Below are positions 8,179 through 17,307 of a stretch of DNA of 64,000 nt, one piece after another. Below the pieces are notes generated by a model. The model was not told the DNA's origin. It worked only from the letters and a program-made list of their open reading frames with translations, and searched no databases. The position numbers and the translations under genes are program-made. The DNA lies in NCBI GenBank assembly GCA_019118885.1, contig DWYB01000082.1, positions 1 through 64,000 on the forward strand. The letters run 5' to 3'. The stretch comes from Candidatus Mediterraneibacter surreyensis. GTDB lineage: Bacteria > Bacillota > Clostridia > Lachnospirales > Lachnospiraceae. Positions within the stretch are counted from its first letter, which is position 1; each line of letters starts with the position of its first letter.

Positions 8179-9493
8179 AAAAGTGCTGATGATCATTAAT
8201 AATCTGCAGCTTCACGGATATGAAGCCTACGCGGTGGGCGGCTGCGTAAGGGATTCGATCCTGGCCAGGAGGCCTGAAGATTGGGATATTACTACATCTG
8301 CAAGGCCGGAAGAGATAAAAAAATTGTTCCGCAGGACAGTAGATACAGGAATCGAACATGGCACTGTCACCGTCCTTTTGGGGAAAGACAGCTATGAGGT
8401 GACGACTTACCGGATCGACGGGGCGTACGAGGACAGCCGCCATCCGAAAGAGGTGCATTTTACAAACAAGCTGGAGGAAGACCTGAGAAGGAGAGACTTT
8501 ACCATTAACGCTATGGCATACAATGATGAGGTGCGCCTGGTGGATGCGTTCGGTGGAATGCAGGACCTGAACCATCATCTGATCCGCTGTGTCGGGGAGC
8601 CGAAAGAGAGGTTTTCTGAAGACGCCCTGCGTATACTGCGTGCAGTTCGTTTCTCCGCGCAGCTTAATTTCCCTATTGAACAGCGGACGGCGGAGGCTGT
8701 CAGGGAGCTGGCGCCGACGCTGAAAAATATCAGTGCGGAGCGGATTCAGACTGAGCTTGTCAAACTTCTTGTATCGCCTCATCCGGAGCGGATCCAGGAT
8801 GCATATGAACTGGGGCTCACAAAGGTTATCCTGCCTGAGTGGGATGACATGGTCGGAGTGGAGCAGAACACTCCTCACCACAAATACGATGTGGCCCGCC
8901 ATACATTATATGCTTTGAAAAACGTAAAGAGAGATAAGATCCTTCGCCTTACCATGTTGTTCCATGATATGGGGAAACCATCTGTGAAGACTACAGATGA
9001 AAAGGGGCGGGATCATTTTAAAGGGCATGCTCTGGTCAGCGAGGAGATCGCGCGAAAGGTTTTACGAAGACTGAAGTTTGATAATGACACTGTGAAAAAA
9101 GTTACCCGTCTTGTCTGTTATCACGATTACCGGATGGAGGCTACGCCGAAGAATGTACGCCGCGCGATGAACAGAATCGGGGTGGAGTTGTTCCCTTATT
9201 ATCTTGCTGTCAGGATGGCGGACACGAAAGCTCAGAGTCCATACAGAAGGCGGGAAAAGATTGAGAACATCATTGCCGTGCGGGAGCTTTACCAGGAGAT
9301 CCTCTTAAATGATGAGTGCGTTACGCTGCGTCAGCTTGCGGTGGGCGGCCGGGAACTGATGGAACTGGGGATGCGTCCGGGCAGAGAGCTGGGAAGCATG
9401 TTGAGCGAACTTCTGGAATATGTGATTGATGACCCGGAGCGGAATACAAAAGAGAAGCTTTGTAATTATGTAAAAGAAAAACTTGATTTATGA
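8159..9493 (+). CDS. cca: CCA tRNA nucleotidyltransferase with HD domain
   Basis: 444 residues. The N-terminal polymerase-beta-like head has AVGGCVRDSILARRPEDWDI (metal-binding D-x-D in DWD) and the RRDFTINAMAY template loop. A C-terminal HD phosphohydrolase domain carries HHKYDVARHT, LFHDMGKP and GHALVSEE. The enzyme adds or repairs the CCA end of tRNAs using CTP and ATP. The remnant of tRNA-Cys in this window lacks an encoded CCA, in keeping with a need for the enzyme. The start overlaps the end of the ATPase gene, implying translational coupling. Confidence 0.93.
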   Translation: MKINLPRKVLMIINNLQLHGYEAYAVGGCVRDSILARRPEDWDITTSARPEEIKKLFRRTVDTGIEHGTVTVLLGKDSYEVTTYRIDGAYEDSRHPKEVHFTNKLEEDLRRRDFTINAMAYNDEVRLVDAFGGMQDLNHHLIRCVGEPKERFSEDALRILRAVRFSAQLNFPIEQRTAEAVRELAPTLKNISAERIQTELVKLLVSPHPERIQDAYELGLTKVILPEWDDMVGVEQNTPHHKYDVARHTLYALKNVKRDKILRLTMLFHDMGKPSVKTTDEKGRDHFKGHALVSEEIARKVLRRLKFDNDTVKKVTRLVCYHDYRMEATPKNVRRAMNRIGVELFPYYLAVRMADTKAQSPYRRREKIENIIAVRELYQEILLNDECVTLRQLAVGGRELMELGMRPGRELGSMLSELLEYVIDDPERNTKEKLCNYVKEKLDL

Positions 9494-9558
9494 TCATACT
9501 CGGGCTGTTCCCGTCATACATTAGAGAGAGTCAGAATACGCGGTGACAGGGGGCAGCC

Positions 9559-10572
9559 ATGAGAGAAGAGTACGAACTGGAAGTATTGGAGAACTATGAT
9601 ATAGAAGTGAGAAGCACCCGAAAGATAAGGGGTGCGTTTTTTTGCGATACAGATAAGGGAACGATGCTGTTGAAAGAGACGAAGCTGTCCGGGCAGCGCG
9701 CGCCTTTATTGTATATGGTGCTCAGCCGCATCGAGACGACGGGGAATGTTAGAGTGGATACGCCTGTATTTACAAAGGACGGAGAGCTCCTTGTAAGTTC
9801 CAGAGAGGGAAGGCGTTATATGCTGAAAAAATGGTATCAAGGGCGGGAGTGCGATGTGCGGCAGGAACGGGAGGTACTCCGGGGGGCTGAAATTCTGGCG
9901 GTACTGCACCGGGAGCTGGAACATATGTCGTCTGATCCGGAATTGCCCTGGCAGAAAGGAAGCTTTCTGGCCGCAAAGGATCCTATGGATGAGATATCCC
10001 GGCACAATCGTGAACTGAAGAAAGTCAGGAGTTTTATACGCGGTCGTGTGTCGAAAAACGAGTTTGAATATCTGTTTTTAGACAGTTTCGAAAAAATGTA
10101 TCGATTAGCGGAAAGTGTTCTGGAGAGAATGAGAAATTCGGGATGTTCCGCTCTTTATCGGGAAAGCACTGTGAAGGATTGTCTTGTGCATGGGGATTAT
10201 AATTATCATAACCTTATTGTGACAGGAGAAACTATGGCTGTCACAAATTTTGAGCATATGCACTCTGGCATACAGGTACATGATCTATATTATTTTATAA
10301 GAAAAACAATGGAAAAATATATTTGGAAACAAAAAACTGGACAAAAAATATTGGAAGCATATGAGAGTGTCCGGCCGCTGAGTCCGCGTGAGAAGGAATA
10401 TATCGGCCTGTGTCTGGCATACCCGGAAAAATATTGGAAGACGGCCAGTACTTATTATCACTCTAACAAGGCCTGGCTATCTCAGAAATCTGTCGAAAAA
10501 CTTGAACTGGCAGTGCGCCAGAATGAAGAAAAAAAGGCCTTTCTGGAAAATATTTTTTCCATCAGTATCTAG
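9559..10572 (+). CDS. CotS-family spore coat kinase-like protein
   Basis: 337 residues with an aminoglycoside phosphotransferase/choline kinase fold. The catalytic-loop motif is LVHGDYNYHNLIV; the usual metal-binding D-F-D/E appears as TNFEHMHSG, an altered DFG-like position. YMLKKWYQGRECD and the C-terminal AYPEKYWKTASTYY are typical of CotS/YsxE/YutH spore proteins. These proteins are placed in the coat during sporulation. GGGGGCAGCC precedes the ATG. It is followed at once by a promoter for the mutase gene. Confidence 0.8.
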   Translation: MREEYELEVLENYDIEVRSTRKIRGAFFCDTDKGTMLLKETKLSGQRAPLLYMVLSRIETTGNVRVDTPVFTKDGELLVSSREGRRYMLKKWYQGRECDVRQEREVLRGAEILAVLHRELEHMSSDPELPWQKGSFLAAKDPMDEISRHNRELKKVRSFIRGRVSKNEFEYLFLDSFEKMYRLAESVLERMRNSGCSALYRESTVKDCLVHGDYNYHNLIVTGETMAVTNFEHMHSGIQVHDLYYFIRKTMEKYIWKQKTGQKILEAYESVRPLSPREKEYIGLCLAYPEKYWKTASTYYHSNKAWLSQKSVEKLELAVRQNEEKKAFLENIFSISI

Positions 10573-10582
10573 TAAAGATTTG

Positions 10583-10611
10583 TTGCCGATTCAGTGGAAA
10601 CATGATATATT
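10583..10611 (+). promoter_or_regulatory. Promoter of phosphosugar mutase
   Basis: TTGCCG (10583-10588), a 17-bp spacer, and an extended -10 (TGATATATT, hexamer 10606-10611). The predicted leader is about 60 nt. Confidence 0.65.
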
Positions 10612-10675
10612 AGTACTGGATTTATTGTGATTTTTCACAGAAAAATCAACAGAAAAAATGGTAGGAGTGGTAAAG

Positions 10676-12358
10676 ATGTATCAGAAAGAATATGAGCGCT
10701 GGATGGCAGCAGATCTGGAAGATCCGGACCTGAAACCGGAATTGTCCAAAATCGAGGGAAATGATGATGAGATCAAGGAACGTTTCGCGGTGGCGCTGAA
10801 GTTCGGAACAGCCGGACTTAGAGGCGTTCTCGGAGCAGGTACGAACCGCATGAATATTTATGTGGTGCGCCAGGCTACACAGGGACTTGCGAACTGGGTA
10901 AAGACCCAGGGCGGAACGCAGACGGTTGCAATCAGTTATGACAGCCGTATAAAGAGCGATGTGTTTGCCAAGACGGCTGCAGGAGTGCTTGCTGCGAACG
11001 GGATCAAAGTAAGGATCTATGACGCACTGATGCCGGTGCCGGCGCTTTCTTTTGCAACACGCTATTATAACTGTAATGCCGGCGTTATGGTGACAGCGTC
11101 TCATAATCCTGCAAAATATAACGGATATAAGGCATACGGACCGGACGGCTGCCAGATGACGGATGATGCGGCGGCTGTTGTATACGAGGAAATTCAGAAG
11201 ACAGACGTTTTGACAGGCGCAAAATATATGTCCTTTGCGCAGGGCGTTGAGGAAGGGCTGATTCGTTTTGTCGGAGACGACTGCAAGAGAGCTCTCTATG
11301 ATGCCATTGAATCACGTCAGGTTCGTCCGGAACTTTGCAAAACAGCAGGACTTAAACTGGTATACAGCCCGCTGAACGGTTCCGGTCTGATGCCGGTGAC
11401 ACAGGTGTTAAAGGATATCGGCATCACAGACATTACGATCGTTCCGGATCAGGAGTATCCGAATGGTTACTTTACTACATGCAGTTATCCGAACCCGGAG
11501 ATATTTGCAGCGCTTGAGCAGGGGCTTAACCTGGCGAAAGAGACAGGCGCTGATCTGATGCTTGCCACAGATCCGGATGCAGACCGTGTTGGCATTGCTA
11601 TGAAATGCCCGGACGGTTCCTATGAACTGGTGAGTGGAAATGAAGTGGGCGTGCTGCTCCTTGACTATATCTGTGCAGGACGTATTGAGAAAGGTACGAT
11701 GCCGGAAAAACCTGTAGCCGTGAAATCTATTGTATCCACTCCTCTTGCGGATGCGGTGGCTGCAAAATACGGAGTGGAGCTGCGCAACGTACTGACCGGA
11801 TTTAAATGGATCGGAGATCAGATTGCACAGCTTGAGGCTGCAGGCGAGGTGGACCGTTTCATCTTCGGATTCGAAGAGAGTTATGGTTACCTTGCAGGAC
11901 CGTATGTGCGCGATAAAGACGCAGTCATCGGATCTATGCTGATCTGTGAGATGGCGGCTTACTACAGGAGCATCGGAAGCTCTCTGAAACAGCGGATGGA
12001 AGAAATCTATGCGGAGTACGGCCGTTATCTGAATAAAGTTGACAGCTTTGAGTTCCCGGGCTTAAGCGGAATGGACAAGATGTCCGGTATCATGCAGGGG
12101 CTTAGAGATAATCCGCTGTCAGAGATCGCAGGATACAAAGTAACATCCGTGACAGATTATCAGAAACCGGAAGAGACAGGACTTCCTGCGGCGAACGTGC
12201 TTATTTATAAGTTGGATAATAATGCTACTGTTATTGTACGTCCGTCAGGAACAGAGCCGAAGATCAAGATATACTACACTACATTGGGTAAGGATCTTGC
12301 TGAAGCGGAGAGCGAAAAAGAGAAACTTGCAGAGGCTTTGAAGCCGATCATGGCGTAG
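10676..12358 (+). CDS. Phosphoglucomutase/phosphomannomutase (PgcA type)
   Basis: 560 residues of the alpha-D-phosphohexomutase family. Catalytic serine loop VTASHNPAKYNGYKAYG, metal loop ATDPDADRVG, sugar-binding loop GFEESYGYL and phosphate-binding loop RPSGTEPKIKIY occur in the usual order. It probably interconverts glucose-1-phosphate and glucose-6-phosphate, linking glycogen and cell wall sugars to glycolysis; mannose phosphates are an alternative. I chose ATG 10676 because TAGGAG is correctly spaced, although ATG 10658 is in frame. It is a single-gene unit with its own promoter. Confidence 0.92.
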   Translation: MYQKEYERWMAADLEDPDLKPELSKIEGNDDEIKERFAVALKFGTAGLRGVLGAGTNRMNIYVVRQATQGLANWVKTQGGTQTVAISYDSRIKSDVFAKTAAGVLAANGIKVRIYDALMPVPALSFATRYYNCNAGVMVTASHNPAKYNGYKAYGPDGCQMTDDAAAVVYEEIQKTDVLTGAKYMSFAQGVEEGLIRFVGDDCKRALYDAIESRQVRPELCKTAGLKLVYSPLNGSGLMPVTQVLKDIGITDITIVPDQEYPNGYFTTCSYPNPEIFAALEQGLNLAKETGADLMLATDPDADRVGIAMKCPDGSYELVSGNEVGVLLLDYICAGRIEKGTMPEKPVAVKSIVSTPLADAVAAKYGVELRNVLTGFKWIGDQIAQLEAAGEVDRFIFGFEESYGYLAGPYVRDKDAVIGSMLICEMAAYYRSIGSSLKQRMEEIYAEYGRYLNKVDSFEFPGLSGMDKMSGIMQGLRDNPLSEIAGYKVTSVTDYQKPEETGLPAANVLIYKLDNNATVIVRPSGTEPKIKIYYTTLGKDLAEAESEKEKLAEALKPIMA

Positions 12359-12436
12359 GAAGAACCGGCGTTTATCCGAACATTTGACAGGAACCGGAGA
12401 ATGCGCCGCCAACGCCGTAAAAAAGGGCGAAAAATC

Positions 12437-12465
12437 TTGACAAAGCTAATTCAAACCGTTATAAC
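12437..12465 (+). promoter_or_regulatory. Strong promoter of hup
   Basis: TTGACA (12437-12442), exactly 17 bp, TATAAC (12460-12465). It leaves a leader of about 95 nt with no obvious hairpin. Confidence 0.75.
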
Positions 12466-12566
12466 AATACATAAAGGCGGAAAGATGCGTCCGCAAAGGC
12501 ATTATCCCCTTTAAAATAATAGAAATAAAAATTGTATGTATGTACAATAAAGAGGAGGAATTACCC

Positions 12567-12839
12567 ATGAACAAAACAGAATTAATCGCAGCTATTGCAG
12601 AGAAAGCGGAAATTTCAAAGAAAGATTCTGAAAAAGCATTAAAGGCTTTTGTTGATGTAGTTACAGAGCAGCTTAAAAATGACGATAAGGTTCAGCTTGT
12701 TGGATTCGGAACATTTGAAGTGAGCAAGAGAGCTGCAAGAGAGGGAAGAAATCCGCAGACAGGAAAGACTATGAAGATCGCAGCATGCAAGGCTCCGAAG
12801 TTCAAAGCAGGAAAAGCTTTAAAGGACGCTATCAACTAA
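12567..12839 (+). CDS. hup: DNA-binding protein HU
   Basis: 90 residues, full length. Typical HU sequence: [17 protein letters not shown] at the start, the VGFGTFEV turn and the DNA-intercalating arm [17 protein letters not shown], ending [13 protein letters not shown] dimers bend and compact DNA. The ATG follows AGAGGAGGAATTACCC. A strong promoter and terminator flank it, consistent with an abundant product expressed alone. Confidence 0.95.
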   Translation: MNKTELIAAIAEKAEISKKDSEKALKAFVDVVTEQLKNDDKVQLVGFGTFEVSKRAAREGRNPQTGKTMKIAACKAPKFKAGKALKDAIN

Positions 12840-12870
12840 TTTCGGATTTGAAAATAGAGAAGAACGGACA

Positions 12871-12904
12871 GGCACTTACAATGGGAGCATTGTAAGTGCC
12901 TTTT
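12871..12904 (+). terminator. hup terminator
   Basis: A perfect 13-bp stem (12871-12883 with 12888-12900), GGAG loop and TTTT tail. Confidence 0.9.
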
Positions 12905-12975
12905 GACACTTCCGGAGATTAACAGACAGAATAGTCGGCGGGGCTTGAAGTTTACCTGCCGCAGGGAGGAAGAAA

Positions 12976-13215
12976 ATGCGTTTGGATAAATTTTTGAAGG
13001 TATCGAGACTGATCAAGAGACGGACCGTGGCGAATGAGGCTTGCGATGCGGGACGTGTTATGGTCAACGGAAAACCGGCGAAGGCGTCTGCCCAGATAAA
13101 GCAGGGGGATGTGATCGAGATTCAGTTCGGCACAAGGAATGTGAAGGCGGAGGTTCTGAAACTGCAGGATACCACAAAGAAAGACGAGGCTGCGGAACTG
13201 TTCAGATACCTGTAG
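12976..13215 (+). CDS. rqcP: S4-domain RNA-binding protein RqcP (YabO/Hsp15-like)
   Basis: 79 residues forming a single S4 fold: MRLDKFLKVSRLIKRRTVANE, then GRVMVNGKPAKAS and IKQGDVIEIQFG. In Bacillus, RqcP works with RqcH in ribosome quality control, where it binds stalled 50S subunits and helps add alanine tails. The position directly upstream of yabP and yabQ matches the Bacillus yabO locus. GCAGGGAGGAAG precedes the ATG. Confidence 0.9.
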   Translation: MRLDKFLKVSRLIKRRTVANEACDAGRVMVNGKPAKASAQIKQGDVIEIQFGTRNVKAEVLKLQDTTKKDEAAELFRYL

Positions 13216-13291
13216 CAATAGTTCGGCCATCTGGAGGAATAATTTCGGATATCCTCTCATATATTTAAAAACAGAGTGGGAGGGAGTACAG

Positions 13292-13576
13292 ATGGAAGAA
13301 CAGCGGATCGCAAAGACGCACAAACTAGTGGTGAATAACAGAAAAACAAGTATGGTGACAGGAGTGCTCGATGTCCTTTCGTTTGATCTCAATGAGATAC
13401 TCCTGGAAACTGAGCAGGGAATGTTAATGGTTAAAGGAACGGATCTTCATGTCAACAGGCTGAGTGTGGAAAAAGGAGAAGTAGATCTGTCGGGAAATAT
13501 TGACAGCATTGCTTATTCCAGCGCTGCTCCGACGGGAAAACAGGGAGACGGTTTTCTGGCGAAACTGTTCAGGTAG
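13292..13576 (+). CDS. yabP: Sporulation protein YabP
   Basis: 94 residues of the YabP/YqfC family: HKLVVNNRKTSMVTGVLDVLSFD and LLETEQGMLMVKG. YabP is needed for spore formation and is expressed in the mother cell in Bacillus. The protein has no membrane segment. The ATG follows GGGAGGGAGTACAG, and yabQ starts 10 bp after its stop. Confidence 0.9.
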   Translation: MEEQRIAKTHKLVVNNRKTSMVTGVLDVLSFDLNEILLETEQGMLMVKGTDLHVNRLSVEKGEVDLSGNIDSIAYSSAAPTGKQGDGFLAKLFR

Positions 13577-13585
13577 GGCGTTTGT

Positions 13586-13918
13586 ATGATACTTGGGATC
13601 GGCACAGAAGGAGAAATTTTTCTGTATGCGGCACTGGCGGGAATAACCGTATTGTGTGCGTATAATATTTTGATGCTTTTCAGGAGACTGATCCGGCACA
13701 GCGCGTCAGCGACAGGCGCGGAGGATGTGATTTTCTGGATTGGGGCCAGCGTTTATATTTTCTGTAAAATGTATGACACCACATATGGGGCTATACGGTG
13801 GTTTTTTGTGATCGGGTTATTGTGCGGAGCGGGCGCCGCCCGGCTGCTGATACGGCTGGTCAGTAAAATTTTGGCAAAGATAGAGAAAAGTCTTGAAAAG
13901 TATAAGAAAAAAAGTTAG
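13586..13918 (+). CDS. yabQ: Spore cortex protein YabQ
   Basis: 110 residues. Several hydrophobic segments: EIFLYAALAGITVLCAYNILMLF, a middle helix with FWIGASVYIF, and FFVIGLLCGAGAARLLI, ending in a lysine-rich tail. Size, hydrophobic pattern and its place between yabP and divIC identify it as YabQ, a membrane protein required for spore cortex assembly. The ribosome site is weak; translation may be coupled to yabP. Confidence 0.85.
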   Translation: MILGIGTEGEIFLYAALAGITVLCAYNILMLFRRLIRHSASATGAEDVIFWIGASVYIFCKMYDTTYGAIRWFFVIGLLCGAGAARLLIRLVSKILAKIEKSLEKYKKKS

Positions 13919-13970
13919 AATATTTTAACAATGGGGTGTGAAAATATATCAATAAGTTGGGTGAGCATGA

Positions 13971-14312
13971 ATGAGTAAAATGAAACAGCAGACAGTATCA
14001 GGCCGCCGGAAAGACAGGAAGAGAAATTCCCGGCTCCGGCATTATAAGCACAGTATTCTGATGATCTGCATGGTGCTTGTATTTCTTTCGGGAGCTTTGA
14101 CCATTGGTTCTATCAGTCTTCATGCAAAGAATGCAGAGTACAAGGCGCAGGAAGAAGAACTGGAAGCGCAGATCAAAGACGAGAAACAGCGCTCGAAAGA
14201 AGTGGACGAGTTTGAAGAATACGTCAAGACAGACGACTACATCAAGGATACGGCTGAGGACAAGCTGGGTCTGGTCGATCCTGATGAGATCATATTTAAG
14301 CCGTCAAAATAA
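13971..14312 (+). CDS. divIC: Cell division protein DivIC/FtsB
   Basis: 113 residues. A basic cytoplasmic N-terminus (GRRKDRKRNSRLRHYKH), one membrane helix (SILMICMVLVFLSGALTIGSI), then an extracytoplasmic coiled coil (KNAEYKAQEEELEAQIKDEK) and the conserved end DYIKDTAEDKLGLVDPDEII. DivIC joins FtsL and DivIB in the division septum complex. The gene order yabPQ-divIC is conserved. A strong terminator follows, separating it from spoIIE. Confidence 0.9.
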   Translation: MSKMKQQTVSGRRKDRKRNSRLRHYKHSILMICMVLVFLSGALTIGSISLHAKNAEYKAQEEELEAQIKDEKQRSKEVDEFEEYVKTDDYIKDTAEDKLGLVDPDEIIFKPSK

Positions 14313-14360
14313 CGTTGCCGGCAAGTTAAACAGAATAAAAAGAATAAGGATATACGAATG

Positions 14361-14398
14361 AAAACTCCGGGAGAATTCTCCCGGAGTTTTCATTTTGC
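14361..14398 (+). terminator. divIC terminator
   Basis: A 13-bp stem (14361-14373 with 14378-14390) with AATT loop, followed by a short T-rich run. Confidence 0.85.
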
Positions 14399-14413
14399 GA
14401 AAGGAGACAGATC

Positions 14414-15811
14414 ATGAGTGAAGACCGGACGCTGCATGGCAGCCCGTATGTAGAACAGATAGAAAAATATGCCCATTCATTAAAACAGCTTTCCAGTACT
14501 TTTCTGGGGCTGGAGGAAAAGAAGAAAGCATTTTCTAATGAAGAGATAGAAGATATGTTTACCCGGGTAAGAGAAAAGGTATGCGAGAAGTGCGAGAAGT
14601 GCGGATGGTGCTGGGGAGAGAATTTTGTCCATACATATCAGATGGGATATGAGATCCTGTCGGCGGTAGATCAGTATGGAAACGAGCTTAATACGGAGGT
14701 GAAGCGCAAACTGATGCAGCGGTGCATCATGGCGCCGCGCTTTCTAAGAGAGATGCTGTCAGGATTCCATGAGGCAAGACAGAATATTATATGGGTGAAC
14801 CGTATGGCGAGGAGCAGGGAGAGCTGTGCGATCCAGATGAATACTTTCGCTGATATGATACGGAACACGACGAAAGAGCTGGAGAACAGTATTTTCATGG
14901 ACGAACGCCTGGAAAAGCGGATTATGTCCGCACTGAAGAGAAAGGGAGTACGGGTGCTGTATATCCATTTTTTTATGAATCCGGAGGGGAAATTTGAAAT
15001 TCATGTTACTGCGAGGAGTATGAGAAAGCAGAAGATCACAGTAAAAGAAGTGGTCAGGGCGGTTACGGAATCTGTGGGAAGAAAGTTTGTCCTTCCGGGC
15101 GACAGTGCGCAGATGCTTGGCAGTGACTATATGACTGTAGTATGCGTAGAAGGACCGTCGTACTATATTATGCATGGAACAGCCCGGATCGGAAAAGACT
15201 GTTCAAAAGTCTCGGGAGATAACTTCGCTCTTATTGACATGCCGGGCGGGAGACAGGCCGCAGTATTGTCCGATGGGATGGGATCGGGAGAAGAGGCCTG
15301 CAGGGAGAGCACTCTGGTCATCGAGCTTCTGGAAGAACTGCTGAGTGCGGGCTTCCCGGAAAAAACGGCGATCCAGATGATCAATACTACGCTGGTCATG
15401 GGCAGAGAAGAGATTCATTATTCGACGGTAGATATGTCGGTGTTTGATCTGTATACGGGAGAATGTGAGATCATTAAGGCAGGAGCTTCATCTACATTTA
15501 TCAGAAAGAAGGACAGTGTAGAGCATCTGAGCTCCACAAGTCTTCCCATCGGGGTCGTGAACCGCATTGAAATCGATTCTGTAAAACGCCAGTTAGAGGA
15601 CGGAGATTTTCTGATCATGGTGACAGACGGTGTGCTGGATGCGCTGCCTGTGGGAGAGCAGGATATCCTGCTGGAAACCATTATACAGGGCACCGATATA
15701 AGGAATCCAAGGGAGATGGCCCATCATGTCCTGGAGCAGGTGCTTGCCTGGACCGGAAAAGAACCGGCTGACGATATGACGGTACTGGCTTTGGGAATCT
15801 GGAAAGAATGA
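14414..15811 (+). CDS. spoIIE: SpoIIE-type PP2C serine phosphatase lacking the membrane domain
   Basis: 465 residues. The C-terminal half is a PPM/PP2C phosphatase with LSDGMGSGEEA, MVTDGVLDAL and DDMTVLALG carrying the metal-binding aspartates. The middle contains a cysteine cluster (CEKCEKCGWCW) as in the central region of SpoIIE. B. subtilis SpoIIE is about 830 residues with ten N-terminal helices; none are present here. Its locus between divIC and tilS is the spoIIE position in Bacillus, so it probably dephosphorylates SpoIIAA to activate sigma-F. The ATG follows AAAGGAG; a terminator upstream implies its own promoter, which I could not define. Confidence 0.85.
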   Translation: MSEDRTLHGSPYVEQIEKYAHSLKQLSSTFLGLEEKKKAFSNEEIEDMFTRVREKVCEKCEKCGWCWGENFVHTYQMGYEILSAVDQYGNELNTEVKRKLMQRCIMAPRFLREMLSGFHEARQNIIWVNRMARSRESCAIQMNTFADMIRNTTKELENSIFMDERLEKRIMSALKRKGVRVLYIHFFMNPEGKFEIHVTARSMRKQKITVKEVVRAVTESVGRKFVLPGDSAQMLGSDYMTVVCVEGPSYYIMHGTARIGKDCSKVSGDNFALIDMPGGRQAAVLSDGMGSGEEACRESTLVIELLEELLSAGFPEKTAIQMINTTLVMGREEIHYSTVDMSVFDLYTGECEIIKAGASSTFIRKKDSVEHLSSTSLPIGVVNRIEIDSVKRQLEDGDFLIMVTDGVLDALPVGEQDILLETIIQGTDIRNPREMAHHVLEQVLAWTGKEPADDMTVLALGIWKE

Positions 15812-15817
15812 CGGTAC

Positions 15818-15846
15818 TTTACTTTTCAAAATGAATTGGTTATAGT
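15818..15846 (+). promoter_or_regulatory. Candidate tilS promoter giving a leaderless start
   Basis: TTTACT (15818-15823), 17 bp, TATAGT (15841-15846). Transcription would be expected to begin about 15853, the first base of the tilS start codon. Confidence 0.4.
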
Positions 15847-15852
15847 TTACAT

Positions 15853-17307
15853 ATGATGATGAATATAATAGAACAGACGAAAGTATATATCAGAGAAAAC
15901 AGAATGATAAGCGAAGATGACGTGGTAATAGCAGGCGTATCGGGAGGTGCAGATTCGGTATGCCTGCTTTTTGTGCTCTGTGAGCTGCAGCGGAGTATGG
16001 GGTTCCGGGTAAAGGTGTGTCATGTGAATCATGGACTCAGAGGGGAAGAAGCAGATGCCGATGAACGGTATGTGGTGGAACTGTGCAGGCGTATGGGAGT
16101 GGAATGCCGTATTTTTCGCGAAGATGTGGAATTAATTGCCAGAAACAGGAAACAATCTCAAGAGGAGGCGGGACGCGCAGTGCGCAGAGCCGCATTTGAG
16201 AGAATGTGCAGGGAGGATGGCGGAACAAAGATTGCGACTGCTCATCACAGAGATGATAATGTAGAAACTGTTCTTATGAATATTTCCCGGGGGACCGGGA
16301 TACAGGGGCTATGTGGGATCTGGCCGGTCAGGGGAAAGTGGATTCGTCCCCTTCTCTATCTTGACAGATGTCAGATCGAAGCTTTTTTAACCGATCAAAA
16401 ACTGGCATGGCGTACGGATCTGACAAACAATGAGGATTCGTATACAAGAAACAGGATCCGGCATAATATCATTCCGGCCATGACTGAGCAGATCAATGCC
16501 GGTACAGTAAAGCATATCGACGAACTGTCCGTGCAGGCACGGGAATTATGGGAATATCTTGACCAGGGGAGCCGTCAGGCGATGATAAGGTGTACGGTCA
16601 GAAAGGAAAACGGCGGGATCTCTATTGACGGCGAGCGTCTCAATAAGGAACCGGAAGCTGTGCGGAAACAGGTAATAAAGCGGTGTATTGCCGCCGTGCG
16701 CGGGAAAGAAAAAAACATCGGTGCAGCTCATATATCTGAAGTGCTGGAACTTTTGGACCGTCAGGCAGGCAGAACAGTTGATCTTCCGGGAAAAGTTACA
16801 GCGGAGAGAGTGTATTCAGGAATAGAGATCAGACGTCAGGAAGAGCCGGATGAAAAAACGGTGGAGATCAGACTGAATATTCCCGGAGTGACGTTTGTTC
16901 CCGACAAAAATATGAGAATAACCTGTCGTCTGTTGACTGGGTTTGACCGGAAAGATGCGGAAGACATGCCGCAAAAAAGCTACACGAAATGGATTGATTA
17001 TGATATAATAAAATGTAACCTTTCTGTAAGGACACGGAGAAGCGGAGATTATCTGACTGTGGATGAAAAGGGAAGCCGTCAGAAATTAAAGTCGTATTTT
17101 ATCAATGAAAAAGTTCCGCGCCGGGAACGTGAAAGGCTGGTGCTCATTGCGGATGGGAGTGAGATTGTATGGATCCCGGGGGTTCGGATGAGCAAAAGGT
17201 ATCAGGTGGGAGATAACACAGAAACAGTTCTGGAGATAAAGATAACGGAGGATAAGAAAAATGTCAGAGACGATCAGAGTACTGATTCCGGAAGAAAAAG
17301 TAGATGA
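15853..17307 (+). CDS. tilS: tRNA(Ile)-lysidine synthetase
   Basis: 484 residues. PP-loop ATP pyrophosphatase motif VSGGADSVCLL, then CHVNHGLRGEEAD, TAHHRDDNVET and the TilS substrate and C-terminal domains. It converts C34 of tRNA-Ile(CAU) to lysidine so that it reads AUA; it is usually essential. Three ATG codons stand in a row (15853, 15856, 15859) and no purine-rich ribosome site precedes them. The 3' end overlaps hpt by 47 bp in another frame, and the neighbouring order hpt-ftsH is the conserved one. Confidence 0.92.
   Translation: MMMNIIEQTKVYIRENRMISEDDVVIAGVSGGADSVCLLFVLCELQRSMGFRVKVCHVNHGLRGEEADADERYVVELCRRMGVECRIFREDVELIARNRKQSQEEAGRAVRRAAFERMCREDGGTKIATAHHRDDNVETVLMNISRGTGIQGLCGIWPVRGKWIRPLLYLDRCQIEAFLTDQKLAWRTDLTNNEDSYTRNRIRHNIIPAMTEQINAGTVKHIDELSVQARELWEYLDQGSRQAMIRCTVRKENGGISIDGERLNKEPEAVRKQVIKRCIAAVRGKEKNIGAAHISEVLELLDRQAGRTVDLPGKVTAERVYSGIEIRRQEEPDEKTVEIRLNIPGVTFVPDKNMRITCRLLTGFDRKDAEDMPQKSYTKWIDYDIIKCNLSVRTRRSGDYLTVDEKGSRQKLKSYFINEKVPRRERERLVLIADGSEIVWIPGVRMSKRYQVGDNTETVLEIKITEDKKNVRDDQSTDSGRKSR

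Noticed and set aside
12359..12430. Terminator after the phosphosugar mutase gene
   Set aside because: Only short imperfect GC pairings without a proper T run are present, so I could not support it.
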